Below are positions 22,241 to 33,886 of a DNA stretch of 64,000 nt, piece by piece. Position 1 is the stretch's first letter, and each line of letters opens with the position of its first letter. The notes below the pieces were generated by a model. It was not told where the DNA came from. It searched no databases and saw only the letters and a list, made by a program, of their open reading frames with translations. The translations under genes were made by a program, and so were the position numbers. Source of the DNA: Elysia crispata (taxonomy: Eukaryota > Mollusca > Gastropoda > Plakobranchidae); NCBI GenBank assembly GCA_033675545.1, contig JAWDGP010002612.1, positions 187,501 to 251,500 on the forward strand, read 5' to 3'.

Positions 22241-25200
22241 ATGGCTCATGACCTCAATCCAGTTGCTGTGCTTCTTGTGACTTCTGGGACCAGAGGAAAC
22301 AGAGTTTTGTTCCGGTACCCATACCTACAAGAAATAGAGCCTGAGATGACTGTTAAGCAAGCCACAAAAGAAGTAAAGAAAAATCCTTATGCCATATCTA
22401 TAGCACAGAATTTGCAGGATGGACAAAAAGCCAAGCCACTTCTTTCATCCTTCATTAAAGATGGAGTACTAGTTGGATTTTCAAATGAAACTTTGGCAAA
22501 TTTTCTTATCGTCAAATCAGAATTATGTGGGAAACAGTTTAGTGTACAAATAGATGATGTTCGATTTGTAGGGTATCCAATGTCATTATCAAATTTGTCC
22601 AGAAATCAACAAAGTCAGCAAAATGCTTCAAGACAGCATAATATCCTAGCTGTAAATGTTGTCTTTGTTCTGAGAGCTAATTTGCCAGAATCTGTAAGCA
22701 CATGTTACCAAGAGCTGGCCCAACAACTGAGTGTGGCTATTACATGCGAGGAGAAAAGATGTGAATATCTAACAAGAGAGGCCAAGGTAGATGACGTCAG
22801 AATCAATGTTTGATAATAAATTCTTTCCATCCCTTACATTTCTATAAAAAAATATTTAATATATATATATATGAAGATAGGAGGTTTTCATTGCTGTTTT
22901 TTTTTAAGTTTCTATTGTTTAGTTTCAATCATTCAAGTCTTCAAATTTTGTACTATGCATTTTTTAAATTACACTCGAAGAAAACCAAGTAAAAATTTCA
23001 CAGAGAGAAAATTAGCAAAATTTAAAGTATACATGGGATAAAAATGAGATGATTTTTTCCATATTGATCAAAAGCTGTATAATTCATGTCAAATGCATTT
23101 TCATATGCTCTGATGTGTACATAAAAACTTTTTATCTTTAGAAGTTAAAAGTGGTGTTACACAGCTATATTCATTGTATCGTGGATAGGAAATGGATTGT
23201 TAACTTTTATTTTTGAAGTTCATTGTTTTTTTGAAAATGATCAACTAGATTGAATGACTCCAGCATCTTAGTTTTTATTTTTTTTTGCCTAGATTATTGT
23301 GTTATCTATATCTTGTATTTGTGGGATGTCTGCATTCCCACTAGTTTTTTAAACACAGGCTTTATGAAGAGGCAAGCAAGCTTGACAACTGGGGTGGATA
23401 TGTAAAAGTAAAAGCAAAATGTAAAGCAACTTTTAAAACTTAAACATTTTTTGGCTCTTAAGTCTAGCAAAACTACGAAATTGCAAGGTGAACCTAAGCT
23501 CTGATATAAAGTTATTACAGGTATCTACACGCATAATTTGCGCTTGCTTCTTTCTGTGGTGGACTTTTGGCAATTTACCACATGTATATAGAGGCTAAGT
23601 TCATGCAAGTGCAATTTGCAGAAATTTTCTTTGTCACGTAATTTCTGGATTCATAGCAAAATTTTAGAGTGATCTTTGAACAAAACAAGTAAAATGTTGT
23701 TCATAGATGAAGCAAGATTTTAAACCTAAGGGGCGGAGAACATTATCACTGATGAACGTTCTTATGACCAGTATTGTGTGAAATTTAACGGTTTATTTGA
23801 CTATAAGACATTTGGGTATGAGTGTGGTACAATGAATAGGAGTAAGAGCTGTCAGGCTCAGCAAGAGTCAGGCTGAAGATAAATGATACAGAGTGAATTG
23901 TAAGCCCAACATCTATGTTGTGGGTTGATGAATGTTTATGTGTGTGTTTAGTTGGTTTCAAGAAAGAACATTTACACAACTACAAATATCTTTCTTCAAT
24001 CTTGACAAATTTTCACAAAATGTATGTTACTTTCAAGAGATGTATAGAAGATGATATTTAAACTTTGATTTTAAAATTTTACGTGATAGAACTTTTTTTT
24101 TATTTCCCAAAAGATTATGCTGGTAGCATATGATGAAGCCTCAGTGACTGGAGATGATGACATGGTGTCCACTATGAGGGTCATTGTCCACCACAGCAAC
24201 CTTGCCAAAGAGCTTCAACTTGTTTTTGAGAGACTAGTGGCAGATGGACAAGTGATTTTCTATCTCAACCAATGGGTGGAGATAAATTTCTGTCTGCCCC
24301 ACAAGATCCACGGCCTGAACAGTCTAGGAAAGAACTTGTCACTTGAACCTATCTACAGGTTTGTAACATAATTACTTGTTTGCTTGCTTTGAGTCACTTG
24401 TACTGCCAGCAAGTTGTCAGAAAGTTGATCTTAAATATATAAAAGGTACTAAATAATACTACTATTAATGAGACTTCTAATTAACTTCCAGGGTGAGCGG
24501 TGGTCAAGTCGGTAGGAGGCTTGACTACCAATCCAGAGGTCCCGAGTTTGAATCAGTCCGGGCCAAAAAGTTTTTCAGCTCCCCTGCACTAAATGGGTAG
24601 CTAGGTCCCTTTAGGCTTGGGGAAGGTAAAGGCAGGGAAGAAAGCAATGGCAAGCTACCTCACAATGTCGTATGCCAAGAAAAGTCAGGACCCCACTCTT
24701 GGTTCCCCTATTAGAGAGTAGGTTGTATGAGTTGTGCAGGAATATTGTCCTATTTCAAAAGATCAATGAAATTGACTTACGTGACTTTATAGTTTTCTCA
24801 TAGCTGCGTTCTTTATAAACACTGTATCTAAATAGAAAATCACCTTTTAGTTTCTTTTCCAGGGAGTTTGGATGCTGATAAGCAAACATGATGTGCTCAG
24901 TGATAGGTATGTTAAAATTTTAAATTTTTTGTAAACATTTTTTTCCCATTGTGGCAAAAAAATAAAAACCAAAAGGATTAGATTTATTTTTCTGTAAATC
25001 CCCAGATGTCTTTCATACTTGCGACCTTATCATGGGATTCTGCTGACTAGGCCAGAGCAAGAACTCCTACAATTCCTCCCTCTTGATAGTTCTCCTGCCA
25101 TGACCCGTCTTATTCAGTTGACAAAACCAGTGAAGAATCTTAAGACGCTGGCTCTGGAAACAGACCTCAGCATTACACAGGTCAGTTTGGAATACAGACT

Positions 25201-28200
25201 TAGGTTTCTCTTACTTCTCTATCTGTTTTTCTCTGTTTCTCACGGCTGTTTAAAAACCACTGAAAGCAGTCCTTTAGTTTTAGGCCATGCATAAGCTAGA
25301 TATCCGTAACCAGTGGGCAGATCAGTAATAAATCACCTGTCAGGCTGAGCGGAGCAAACTTAGGAGATGATAAACTCTGTGGTGTCAGCACAGCACCGAC
25401 AAGCTTGCTTGTGCATCATCTGTGATTCTCGAGATTCACAATTTTCACCAGTTTTTAGATTGTAATATTTCTGCTATTATTTTTTCAAAAATTGTTGTCC
25501 ATAGGTTCATTTTAAAGCCCGTTTTGACCAACACAACGCAATAAATTTCACCGTACACAAATAAGATTCTTTTTAATTATACCAAAACATCCACGTCGTG
25601 ATGAAAAATGCTCGTTTATAATTATGACAATGTGCTTGTTTCAGGATGAATATTTCAGAAACCAAACAATATTAATCCAAACCCATTTTATAGCATACAA
25701 GAATTAAATATGAATTTCTGGCAAAACTTTCAACTTTTTTTTGTGATTTTATATGATTTTTCAAAAATATAACCCATCGAAAAATGAACGTTTTGCATAT
25801 TCTTACGCTTTAGGAGACATGATTTTTTCATCAGGAGTTTATATGTTTCGGAAAGTCTACTAGATCTACCTTTGTAAAAACCATAGGCTTTTCTAGACTA
25901 ACAAAATAAATGTAGCCACATGATATCGAAATAGTTTTAAATTGTTGGCTTATCACTGTTGATCATATTACTCTAGATCTAGTATTAGACCTTATTCTAA
26001 ACCATAGTCTAAACTTATTATCAGTAATTTGTAAAACTAAGTCTATTTTCTTTAAGTGACCACACAAATTCGTTATTTATTCCATTGATAGATCACGATC
26101 GGTACTTGTTAAATTCCTCTTGAGAGAATGATTGTACTAGATCTAGATGTCTAGAACCAATAAACTAAGAGCCTCATTCCACTCAGGATATAGAGATAAA
26201 CGGCAAATTTAGGTGACAAAGAATAAAGAATCTTAACTATGTAGCTGTGTAAAATGTCGTGTTTGGAAACTTAAATCAAGATAGCCAAAGAACTAAGAAT
26301 TCTTCACAGTTGCCGTTTGGTATGTGCATTATTCAATATATTTATGTATCACTGGCGAAATTTCATCATAAAATATTGTTCCAAAAGCTTCATTTGGCGT
26401 CATTGAAAACTTATCCCTATACATTTACTGAAATGCGGCAGCTATCAAATTCCTGGGCATGTGCATTTCTTTCAGTTTAAGAAATAAAACTTCTATTATT
26501 TTTTCAAATGCCAAATGAATATAATACCTTCATAGTATATGCTTTCCGTTAACATTGGTGCAGCCAGTAGGATTATAATCATATTTAAACATAAAAAAAT
26601 GATACATCTAAAACATCCCAGCTCAAAATTGGGAATCCCCATTCCACCCAGTAGTTTCCACCTGACCTGATCAGGTTACTGAGAGCGGCTGGCGGGTGAC
26701 TAGCAAACTAAAGTGTCACCTCTTAACAACCGTGTCGCTCCCATTCTCTCAATATCTCTGTTATGTCTTTTTATCTGTCTCCCGTCCCTACCACCCATGC
26801 TTCCAAATTTTGCAATGATGTTGCGTTTTCTCTTCCATAAACCAGATCTACCAACTTGTGTGCCATATGGTATATTGGGGATATGCCATGCTTATCTATC
26901 CACTATGCCAGTCCAATGTTTATATTTTGTCTCCTTCTGCAGATACTGCTGTGAGTATTGATATACAATGGAGTCCACTTACATAGTTAATTGACATTTG
27001 GCAGGCAGGCAAACAGGTGTAAATGACCAGACCCAAATATGGCCTTTCATATCATCAATAAAACAAAAAGTTGTTGCCATGCTTATTTTTTCTGTAAACA
27101 TCAACCCTTGCAACACAGTGCCATCTATGAATGTCAGGATTTGATAGAGCAAAAAAAGATAAACATGTTATTGGCACAGAACTTAAGCTGAAGGATAAAT
27201 TTATAACCTCACACCATTTAGTATGTTATATGATTGGTAAAAAAATTTTCTAGAATACTGACATCTTTTTACTTTAAAAAGCAGCATATGATAAGAAAGG
27301 AAACGGACAACCTAAAAAAGGAATGGTCTTGGCAATAGCCAGACAGGTAAAATTATCTGAGGAAATCACTGACTCTTCAGTTGGAATCAAATAGTTATGG
27401 AGAAACAATTCCAGTTATACAACTAATGTAATGTTTACCACTTTTCACATGGAAAATTCACAATTTGCCTAATGAAGCAGACAGAAAATCAACACAAAAA
27501 CTATATCCTTTTCTCTAGAAACTTTACAGGAAATTAGAGAACTTGATTTTCACAGTGATTTTATTCAAGGAAAAGATTCAGAAAGTTATACAAAGACTTG
27601 GAGAGACTGGGAAGTGAAAGGAAATTTAGAATGCACTAATATACATAAAAGATGTCTCATCATTTAACTGATTAAAACTGCTTCTGTGGTATTTGATATA
27701 TGTAAAACCTCTGTGATTTGCTCTGCGATTAGCATAAAGATGTTAACACTGCTTAAGCTTCTTGAATATTCAAACTTTGCTCTTTGTGGTCTTGGTCCTC
27801 GATGTCACTGGCAGATTCTCTTCATGTCACTAGCAGATTTCTGTTTTCCTCATCTTTCCCTCCATGTTTGTGGCAGGGCTCTCTATGATTTTTCCCCCAA
27901 AATTTTTACCCATAATGCTGACTGAGAATCAAAAGTATATCCCTTGCCACATGTCTGTGAAAGGAAAATTATGTAAAATCATGAAACATATGCCTTTCCA
28001 TCTTTTTTTTACCTTATGTGCTACTCCCATGCATTGTTCACTTTTCTCTTCTTAGTTATGATTGACCAGTCTTCAAGTTTCTCATCAATCAATCAATCAA
28101 TCAATCTGCCCATCAATCTTGTTTCCATCCAGGTGAACTCCCAGTTGAGCCAGGAGTTTTCTATGTGTTTCCATGGACTCCAACTCATGCAAGAAATGGC

Positions 28201-31200
28201 ACGCTTCTCTTTCCCATCCCACATGCACGACAACTTGGATGTGTTGTCCTATTCTAGCCCAAGACTGATAGACCAGTTCAATCAGGTGAAACAAAGCTCT
28301 CATATAGCTGGAAATAAAATGGGAGAGGAAGCTTTTGTCCTTGAAACAGAAAAAAAATTAATCTAACAGATGTAGCTAAGCCTAACTGGGTTTTTGTGCT
28401 CTCAAACTAATTTTTTCTTTTAATATTTTAACGTTTAATTAAAATATGTTTCTAAAATTTGTGTAACTCTGTAATTTTGGTCAAACAATTTTCCAAGAAG
28501 TAGATAAAAATTCTGCTGAGGCAATCTAGGTAGTAACAAAGGCAGCTGATGTATTAGGTTTGAAATACTTCTTTCAGTTCTGCTCACCACAAATGATGAT
28601 TAAAACTCATGTCCTGCTAACGTGGTAACCCCAGGTACGGGGAAAAACTGTACCGTTACCTCACCCAGTTTGCTTCTGGGCCGGGCACGTGGCAGAGCAG
28701 ATTACCTGTGTTGGTACTGTCCGTATTGTAGTTTACAACTAAGTGTCTAGATAGACTTTTGTTGTCAAAAAAAATTATAATTTACATTTATTTTTTCAAC
28801 TTTGACAATTTTCTTGAAATGGTTCAGTTGAGTTAATGAAAGGACAAGTGATAGACATAGGCTTGGACAAAAATGAGTTTTCAAAGAGAGGTTGATTGGA
28901 TATGATAATTTCAGTTTACAATAATTAGCAATTCCTTTGATGAAAGATTGGATTTGCAATGAAAGAAAAATACATACGTAATAAATTTAGTGTGTGTGTG
29001 TGTGAGAGAGGGGGGATGGCGAGGATGAGACTGAAGCGGGAAAAGATTATAACTCCATTGAGACCAAGCAAACTTTTGAGTCTATTACAGTCTTCCATCT
29101 CATCTAAAGCCTCAAGAGTCAGTGCATAGTCCTTTTGTTCAAAGAAACTATACAGATAAAAGAAAATATGGGTACAATGTAGTTCCATTATAACAGCACA
29201 AAAAGTGGGGTGGGGTGATAAGTAAGACAATACAGGAGAAAAAAGACAATTAGACCAAACAGCAAGGTCCGCCCTTGATGCTTGTCAGATGCTTCCGTAA
29301 TCATTGTCTCAAACAACTTAGGAGACTGCAAGTAAAAAACTCGTTCAACAATCTGAATGCCAGACTATGCTTTCCTGCCACTGGACACATAGTGACAGGT
29401 GACAGCATATCAAAATTGCCAAAAATAAAGGCAAAGGCTTGATACCCTAACACACACATACCAAGCTCTCAACTCATGCCTTTCTTTACACCTCAGTAAA
29501 CTCCTCCCTTTTTTACTCGGCTTTCAGTAACAAGAGGCTGTGACTGACCTGCAACAAGATTGGTTTGGTTTTATGTTATTACAAAAATTGACAATCATGT
29601 TTCGCTATATCAAAAACCACTACTAGCAGTAATCCACATGATTTGAGGAAGTCTGGGGACAGTGGTCATGCCAAATCTTTGTCAGGATTCTGTATTGAGG
29701 GTGGAGGATGGGAATGGAGGCAAATGCTTGAATTGGTGGGATTAGAACAATACATGCTATAGTGTATCTTTTAACCAACAGAACTCATAGGTTTTTCCTT
29801 TAGATACAGATATGTCAACAGTCATTATAATCCATGCTGTAGAGCAGAATACAATAGCATACTCGAGCACAAAACTCTGAAATTAAAACCCCTGAACCAT
29901 GCTTACTGTGTTGATGCAAGAATAGTCTTGCCTCTCTATCTTTTCATTTGGCAACACAACAGCTGCAAGACAACACAGCAGCAAACAAAGATCCAAAAAG
30001 ATATGCATGTGTCTGTAGAAATATGAATAAAAATACATACAATGTTGGAGCTGGCACAGAAATTTTAGTGGGGCAAGACTCAAAACAATGCAGTTTATGA
30101 TTTAAATTTTAGTCTTGAATCTGGCTTTCTGTAATTTTTTTTTTCATTCTTGTACCTTTTTTTTATTCAGTTTGTGGACAAATTTCCTGTTAGCTTTTTT
30201 TATATCCTGTATCTGTATCTCTTTGGTTCTCTCTGCCTGCCTATCTTTCTGTCTATCTCGTTTTCCCTTACAACCTTCCTTCAAATGTTATTATTTAAAT
30301 TCTTTGATCCATATTCTTCTGAGTTATTAAATCTTGATGCACAGTGATAGGAACAGTGAACTGTGTTAACCTATATTTGTTATAGAACTGGCCAATGTCC
30401 ACATATTTCAGGTGGTTGTGTGGATGTTGCAGCACAGACTGATCAATCAGCTCCACACGTATGTCAACCTGATCCCTGCACGCCGCAAGGAATTCTCACC
30501 AAGCTCAGCAGGAAGTCACTCCAACATGTCGTCCACACACTCATCCAACTCTAGCATGCAGGTGAGACATGCTGTGTAGATTTCTATAATCTTGTTGTGA
30601 TAATTCTATTGGTTAGACTTCAATGTGTAAAGCACAGAGATAGTCTCTCCAAATGGACATAGCTGTTAAAACCAAACAAGAAAAGGCAAGAGCCTTTTAC
30701 CACAAGAAAGGAGACCCCCTTGAAATTCCTGTGGCTCAAAAATTTGCTACGAAATTTAATGAAAATTTGTTTCTTTCATTCAAGTCCACTAATTGCAAGT
30801 TCAGGGTCTCACTTCATTAGTCCTGTTCAGTTTCTCACAAGACAAAAGCTTTTAGTCTTTACCATCTAAGGTAGAAATGATACTGTTTGTGAGATGCAGT
30901 CAAGTCCTCTGAATACAAATGTGGATAATTCCAATATGTATGAAATTTGAAGCAAAAATTTTCTCATTTTTTTAAATTGCATTGGAAATGGTTTGTTAAA
31001 TATTTTTATCAATGCTAATATCCATAAATTTATAGTGATCTTATGCATAATTTCTTTTTTTTTCCCTTAGACATTTGTGAACTATCTGAGCCAAGATTTT
31101 ACTTTGTTTGATATTTCATACTCTTATTTGTGGAATTGGGGGGCATAGGTTCTTTTACATTCTGCTATCAATACCCATATCCCTGAATATTTGACTCTTT

Positions 31201-33886
31201 TCTCTGCCATTTTAATGGAAATAATTATTTGCAGGCCAACATTCAAATTGCAATTAAGAAAAAGTAGAAATTCTGGTTTAATTTTATGGTAATGCACCAT
31301 GGCTCTCTTCAAGAGAAATTTAAGGTTGCATTGGATGAATCCTGTCCAGGATATTACAAGTTTAGTCATATCAATTCTCTTCACCCCAACAGGACCAGAT
31401 AAGGCTCTATTCAACCTAATTTGATCTCATGCATATTTCAATGCTTTATTGTTATCCAGGTGAACAGGAAATGTCCATTTAAGATCATAGATAATATGCC
31501 GATGCAATAGAAAATTATCATCTTGGAAAGTAAATACTCCTTGATCAATTCAAAAAGTAAATAACATGTCTAGAATTATACCTATATATATATAAATGAC
31601 TTACATCACTCCTTGCCTCTAATTAACTTTCAAAATTTACCATGGAAGATCAAATAGAAGCAATCCTTCCTTGGATATTGTGATGTTGGAAATTTATCTT
31701 TAACTACACTGCAGTCTCAACCTAACATAAATGTCTAACACTCTAGAGTGATTTTTTTTTTAAGAATTCAAAAGTACTATCAGTGACACATATCTCTCAC
31801 AATTAACTAAGCTCCTACTTAGAATAAACACAAGTATCAATAAAATAAGAGCTATGATACCACTCTCTGGTATAACTGGTATAAGGACCAAGAAATCAAC
31901 ATTACATTTTCGTTAGCTTTGCAAAAAGTTCATTGGAAATTAAATCAACTTAGCCAGAGAACTACCAAAAATCAACTCACGAAAGTTGTTATTTCATATG
32001 TGCATCTTTTAATATGTAAATAAATCACTACTTCTGTTGTCCACATTAGATCTATTAACATTGCAACACAGCACATCTGTTACCAAATTTCTGTGAACTA
32101 AAACTGCTCTACATTTCTTCCAATTTAGGAGATAGAATTTACATTATTTTGTTCCTCTATTGTATTAATATGGCTCTGCCACATTATAAGATTTTGTTTA
32201 ATAATGATGCTGCCCGTGGAATTGAATGTCTGGTTTAATTGTAAAAAGATGTGTCTCAAATCACAGGTGCAAAATTAGGAACACACAAACCTCTGGGCAG
32301 TTGACCTTATAATCTGATCAGGGCGTTGTGAATGGCCGGCTGGTGGCTGACAGTCTTAAGGGCCACACTTAAAAATCTTGCTTATGATAGTGGAGTTTGA
32401 GAGAAAGTAAGAGTGGTGGGGGAGGGAGGGGGAGTGATTGCAAAGCTAAAACTATAGTCAATTATATTAATTTTGAATTTCCATTCCTTTTATGTTTAAT
32501 TTAATATTTGCAATTTAGATTATTAAGAATTTGTACAGCTTCTTCTATCACCTCTATTAAATGTCCTAATGCACAGATTTTGATTTTAAAAATCAATATA
32601 AGGTGTTTATAGTGCATGTTATGATAAAAAAAGATATTTGAAGGAAAATAAATCTTAGCTTTTTAGAGCTGATTGAAGAAGACGCGTCAAATTTTTCTTG
32701 TTATTCAGTTATTCTAAAACTCTTAGATTAATCATAAGAATGTACCTGTCTCTCTGCGTCGCAAGGTTATAGAGGAATCTTTCTTGTCTGTGTTGATGGA
32801 AGACCCGGGCACAATAACGTTGGATCGCACTACGAGTATGTCTGATCTAGCCAGCGTCAACAGTGAAGAGAGTACAGGAGGTCAGTCTACAGCACAGTCC
32901 ATAACACAGTACACAAGCCAGCACTCCAAGTCTCCCTCACAAGAGGCCAACAGCGAAGGCTCTGCTGCTGAGGACAGAAAGGCTCAGTGGCGTCTGCAGG
33001 TTTGTTTGCAGGGTAGAGCACCTTCTTAAAAGGAATATCTTGGGTCTTTGTATATCCTTGTTATGCAAAATTTGAAAGTCAAAATGAAATTTGGTGAAAC
33101 CATTTTGGAATATTTTTTTTTTAATTTTATGAAAAACTTTGTATTTACTGCTGATTACCATTGATAAGCGATGACAAATGAAATAAGAGTCTGCCATCAT
33201 TTTATCTCTCAACAAGTCCAATTGCCCGTTGTCTGTGTTATTAAAATAAACTTCCCTTCACTTGTAGATGGTTTCTATTTTGTCAAAAAAGTTACACCTG
33301 ATATAGAATTCTCACCATTAATTTTATTTGTAGCCATTTGGCCTCTGAGAAGCTCAAATAAATGCTTTGTTCAAAATATAAACACCATTAAATGAGGCAT
33401 GTGCTACTCTAGACTCATTAGGACTGCATGCTAGATTTGTTATGTACTTTAATAAAACGTGAGATTAGCTAGTTGGCTTATGATTTGCATTAAAATTATT
33501 TCAGAGGTTTGACCCTCTCTTGTCAACTTACCTGAGTAACATGTAAGAGAAAAAAAAATTGGGGGGAATTTGAGTTCAGCATATCATTTTGTTCAGTAAA
33601 GTGATTTTGATTTGTTATGTCAAATTATGAATTTTCTCAGGATACCTTGCTGAATGAGCTGAAACCCCAGCTAAAGCAGGCCATCGTCTTGTGCCCTGCT
33701 TCCAAAAACCCTGATGATCTGCGATTGTTTGCCAAGCTTTGCCCATACTTCAATGGCAAGCACCACCTCGAGGAGATGATGTTCTACGAAAACTTGAGTC
33801 GGTCACAGCTTCTGGCCTTGCTAGACAAGTTTAAGGAGGTGCTCATCTTGTGCCAACATGAGGATCCAGCTACGTCGCTCCTTTGA
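22241..33886 (+). CDS. NPRL3: GATOR1 complex protein NPRL3 (nitrogen permease regulator 3-like)
   Basis: NPRL3 joins DEPDC5 and NPRL2 in GATOR1, the lysosomal GAP for RagA/B that silences mTORC1 when amino acids are scarce. Coding exons: 22241-22786, 24114-24358, 25006-25180, 26846-26950, 28133-28285, 30412-30561, 32766-32999, 33641-33886. Phases join to 617 aa (human 569). The longin-type N-terminus has VTSGTRGNRVLFRYPYLQ, DDVRFVGYP and EEKRCEYLTREAK. The middle has NQWVEINFCLPHKIH, RPYHGILL and a winged-helix-like stretch HMVYWGYAMLIYPLCQSNVY. The sixth exon has VVVWMLQHRLINQLHTYV. A low-complexity Ser/Thr/Gln linker follows at residues ~440-535. The conserved end has NPDDLRLFAKLCPYF, GKHHLEEMMFYENLSRSQLL and HEDP. 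The ATG at 22241 starts a sequence collinear with the human N-terminus. The extra length versus human is mostly in the N-terminal loop and the linker. Confidence 0.95.
24491..24780 (+). mobile_element. tRNA-derived SINE in NPRL3 intron 2
   Basis: An A-box-like GGTCAAGTCGGTAGGAGG (near 24502-24519) is followed by a B-box-like CCGAGTTTGAATCAG (24542-24556), spaced as in a tRNA-derived RNA polymerase III promoter; the B box shows a CpG-decay change. A non-tRNA body follows to about 24780. Exact 3' end and target duplications were not resolved. Family unknown to me. Confidence 0.6.
26617..26730 (-). repeat. Unclassified ~115-bp repeat, copy B
   Basis: On the - strand it reads from GTTGTTAAGAGG through GTAACCTGATCAGGTCAGGT to CAATTTTGAGCTGGGA, closely matching copy A at 8754-8868. 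It lies about 115 bases upstream of the NPRL3 exon at 26846. Confidence 0.6.
28084..28106. repeat. (AATC)n tetranucleotide repeat
   Basis: About five and a half tandem AATC units, ending some 26 bases before the NPRL3 exon at 28133, within its acceptor region. Confidence 0.85.
28991..29004. repeat. (TG)n simple repeat
   Basis: Seven TG units followed by GA-rich and G-rich sequence in NPRL3 intron 5. Confidence 0.8.
32264..32375 (-). repeat. Unclassified ~115-bp repeat, copy C (most diverged)
   Basis: On the - strand it shares with copy A GGCCCTTAAG or GCCCTTAAG, a CAGC-rich stretch, AAGGTCAACTG and CTAATTTTGC in the same order. It lies in NPRL3 intron 6. Confidence 0.5.

Noticed and set aside
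446..25375. GCGGAGCAAACTT shared between about 462 and 25351
   Set aside because: The match is too short to support a repeat family.
26966..27010. CAATGGAGTCCACTTACATA resembling the left end of the Tigger
   Set aside because: Only about 12 bases match and no right end or TA pairing was found; at best a fragment.
27286..27640. Possible decayed coding stretch in NPRL3 intron 4 (GQPKKGMVLAIARQVKLSEE)
   Set aside because: Stops interrupt it and no family was recognised; NPRL3 joins do not need it.
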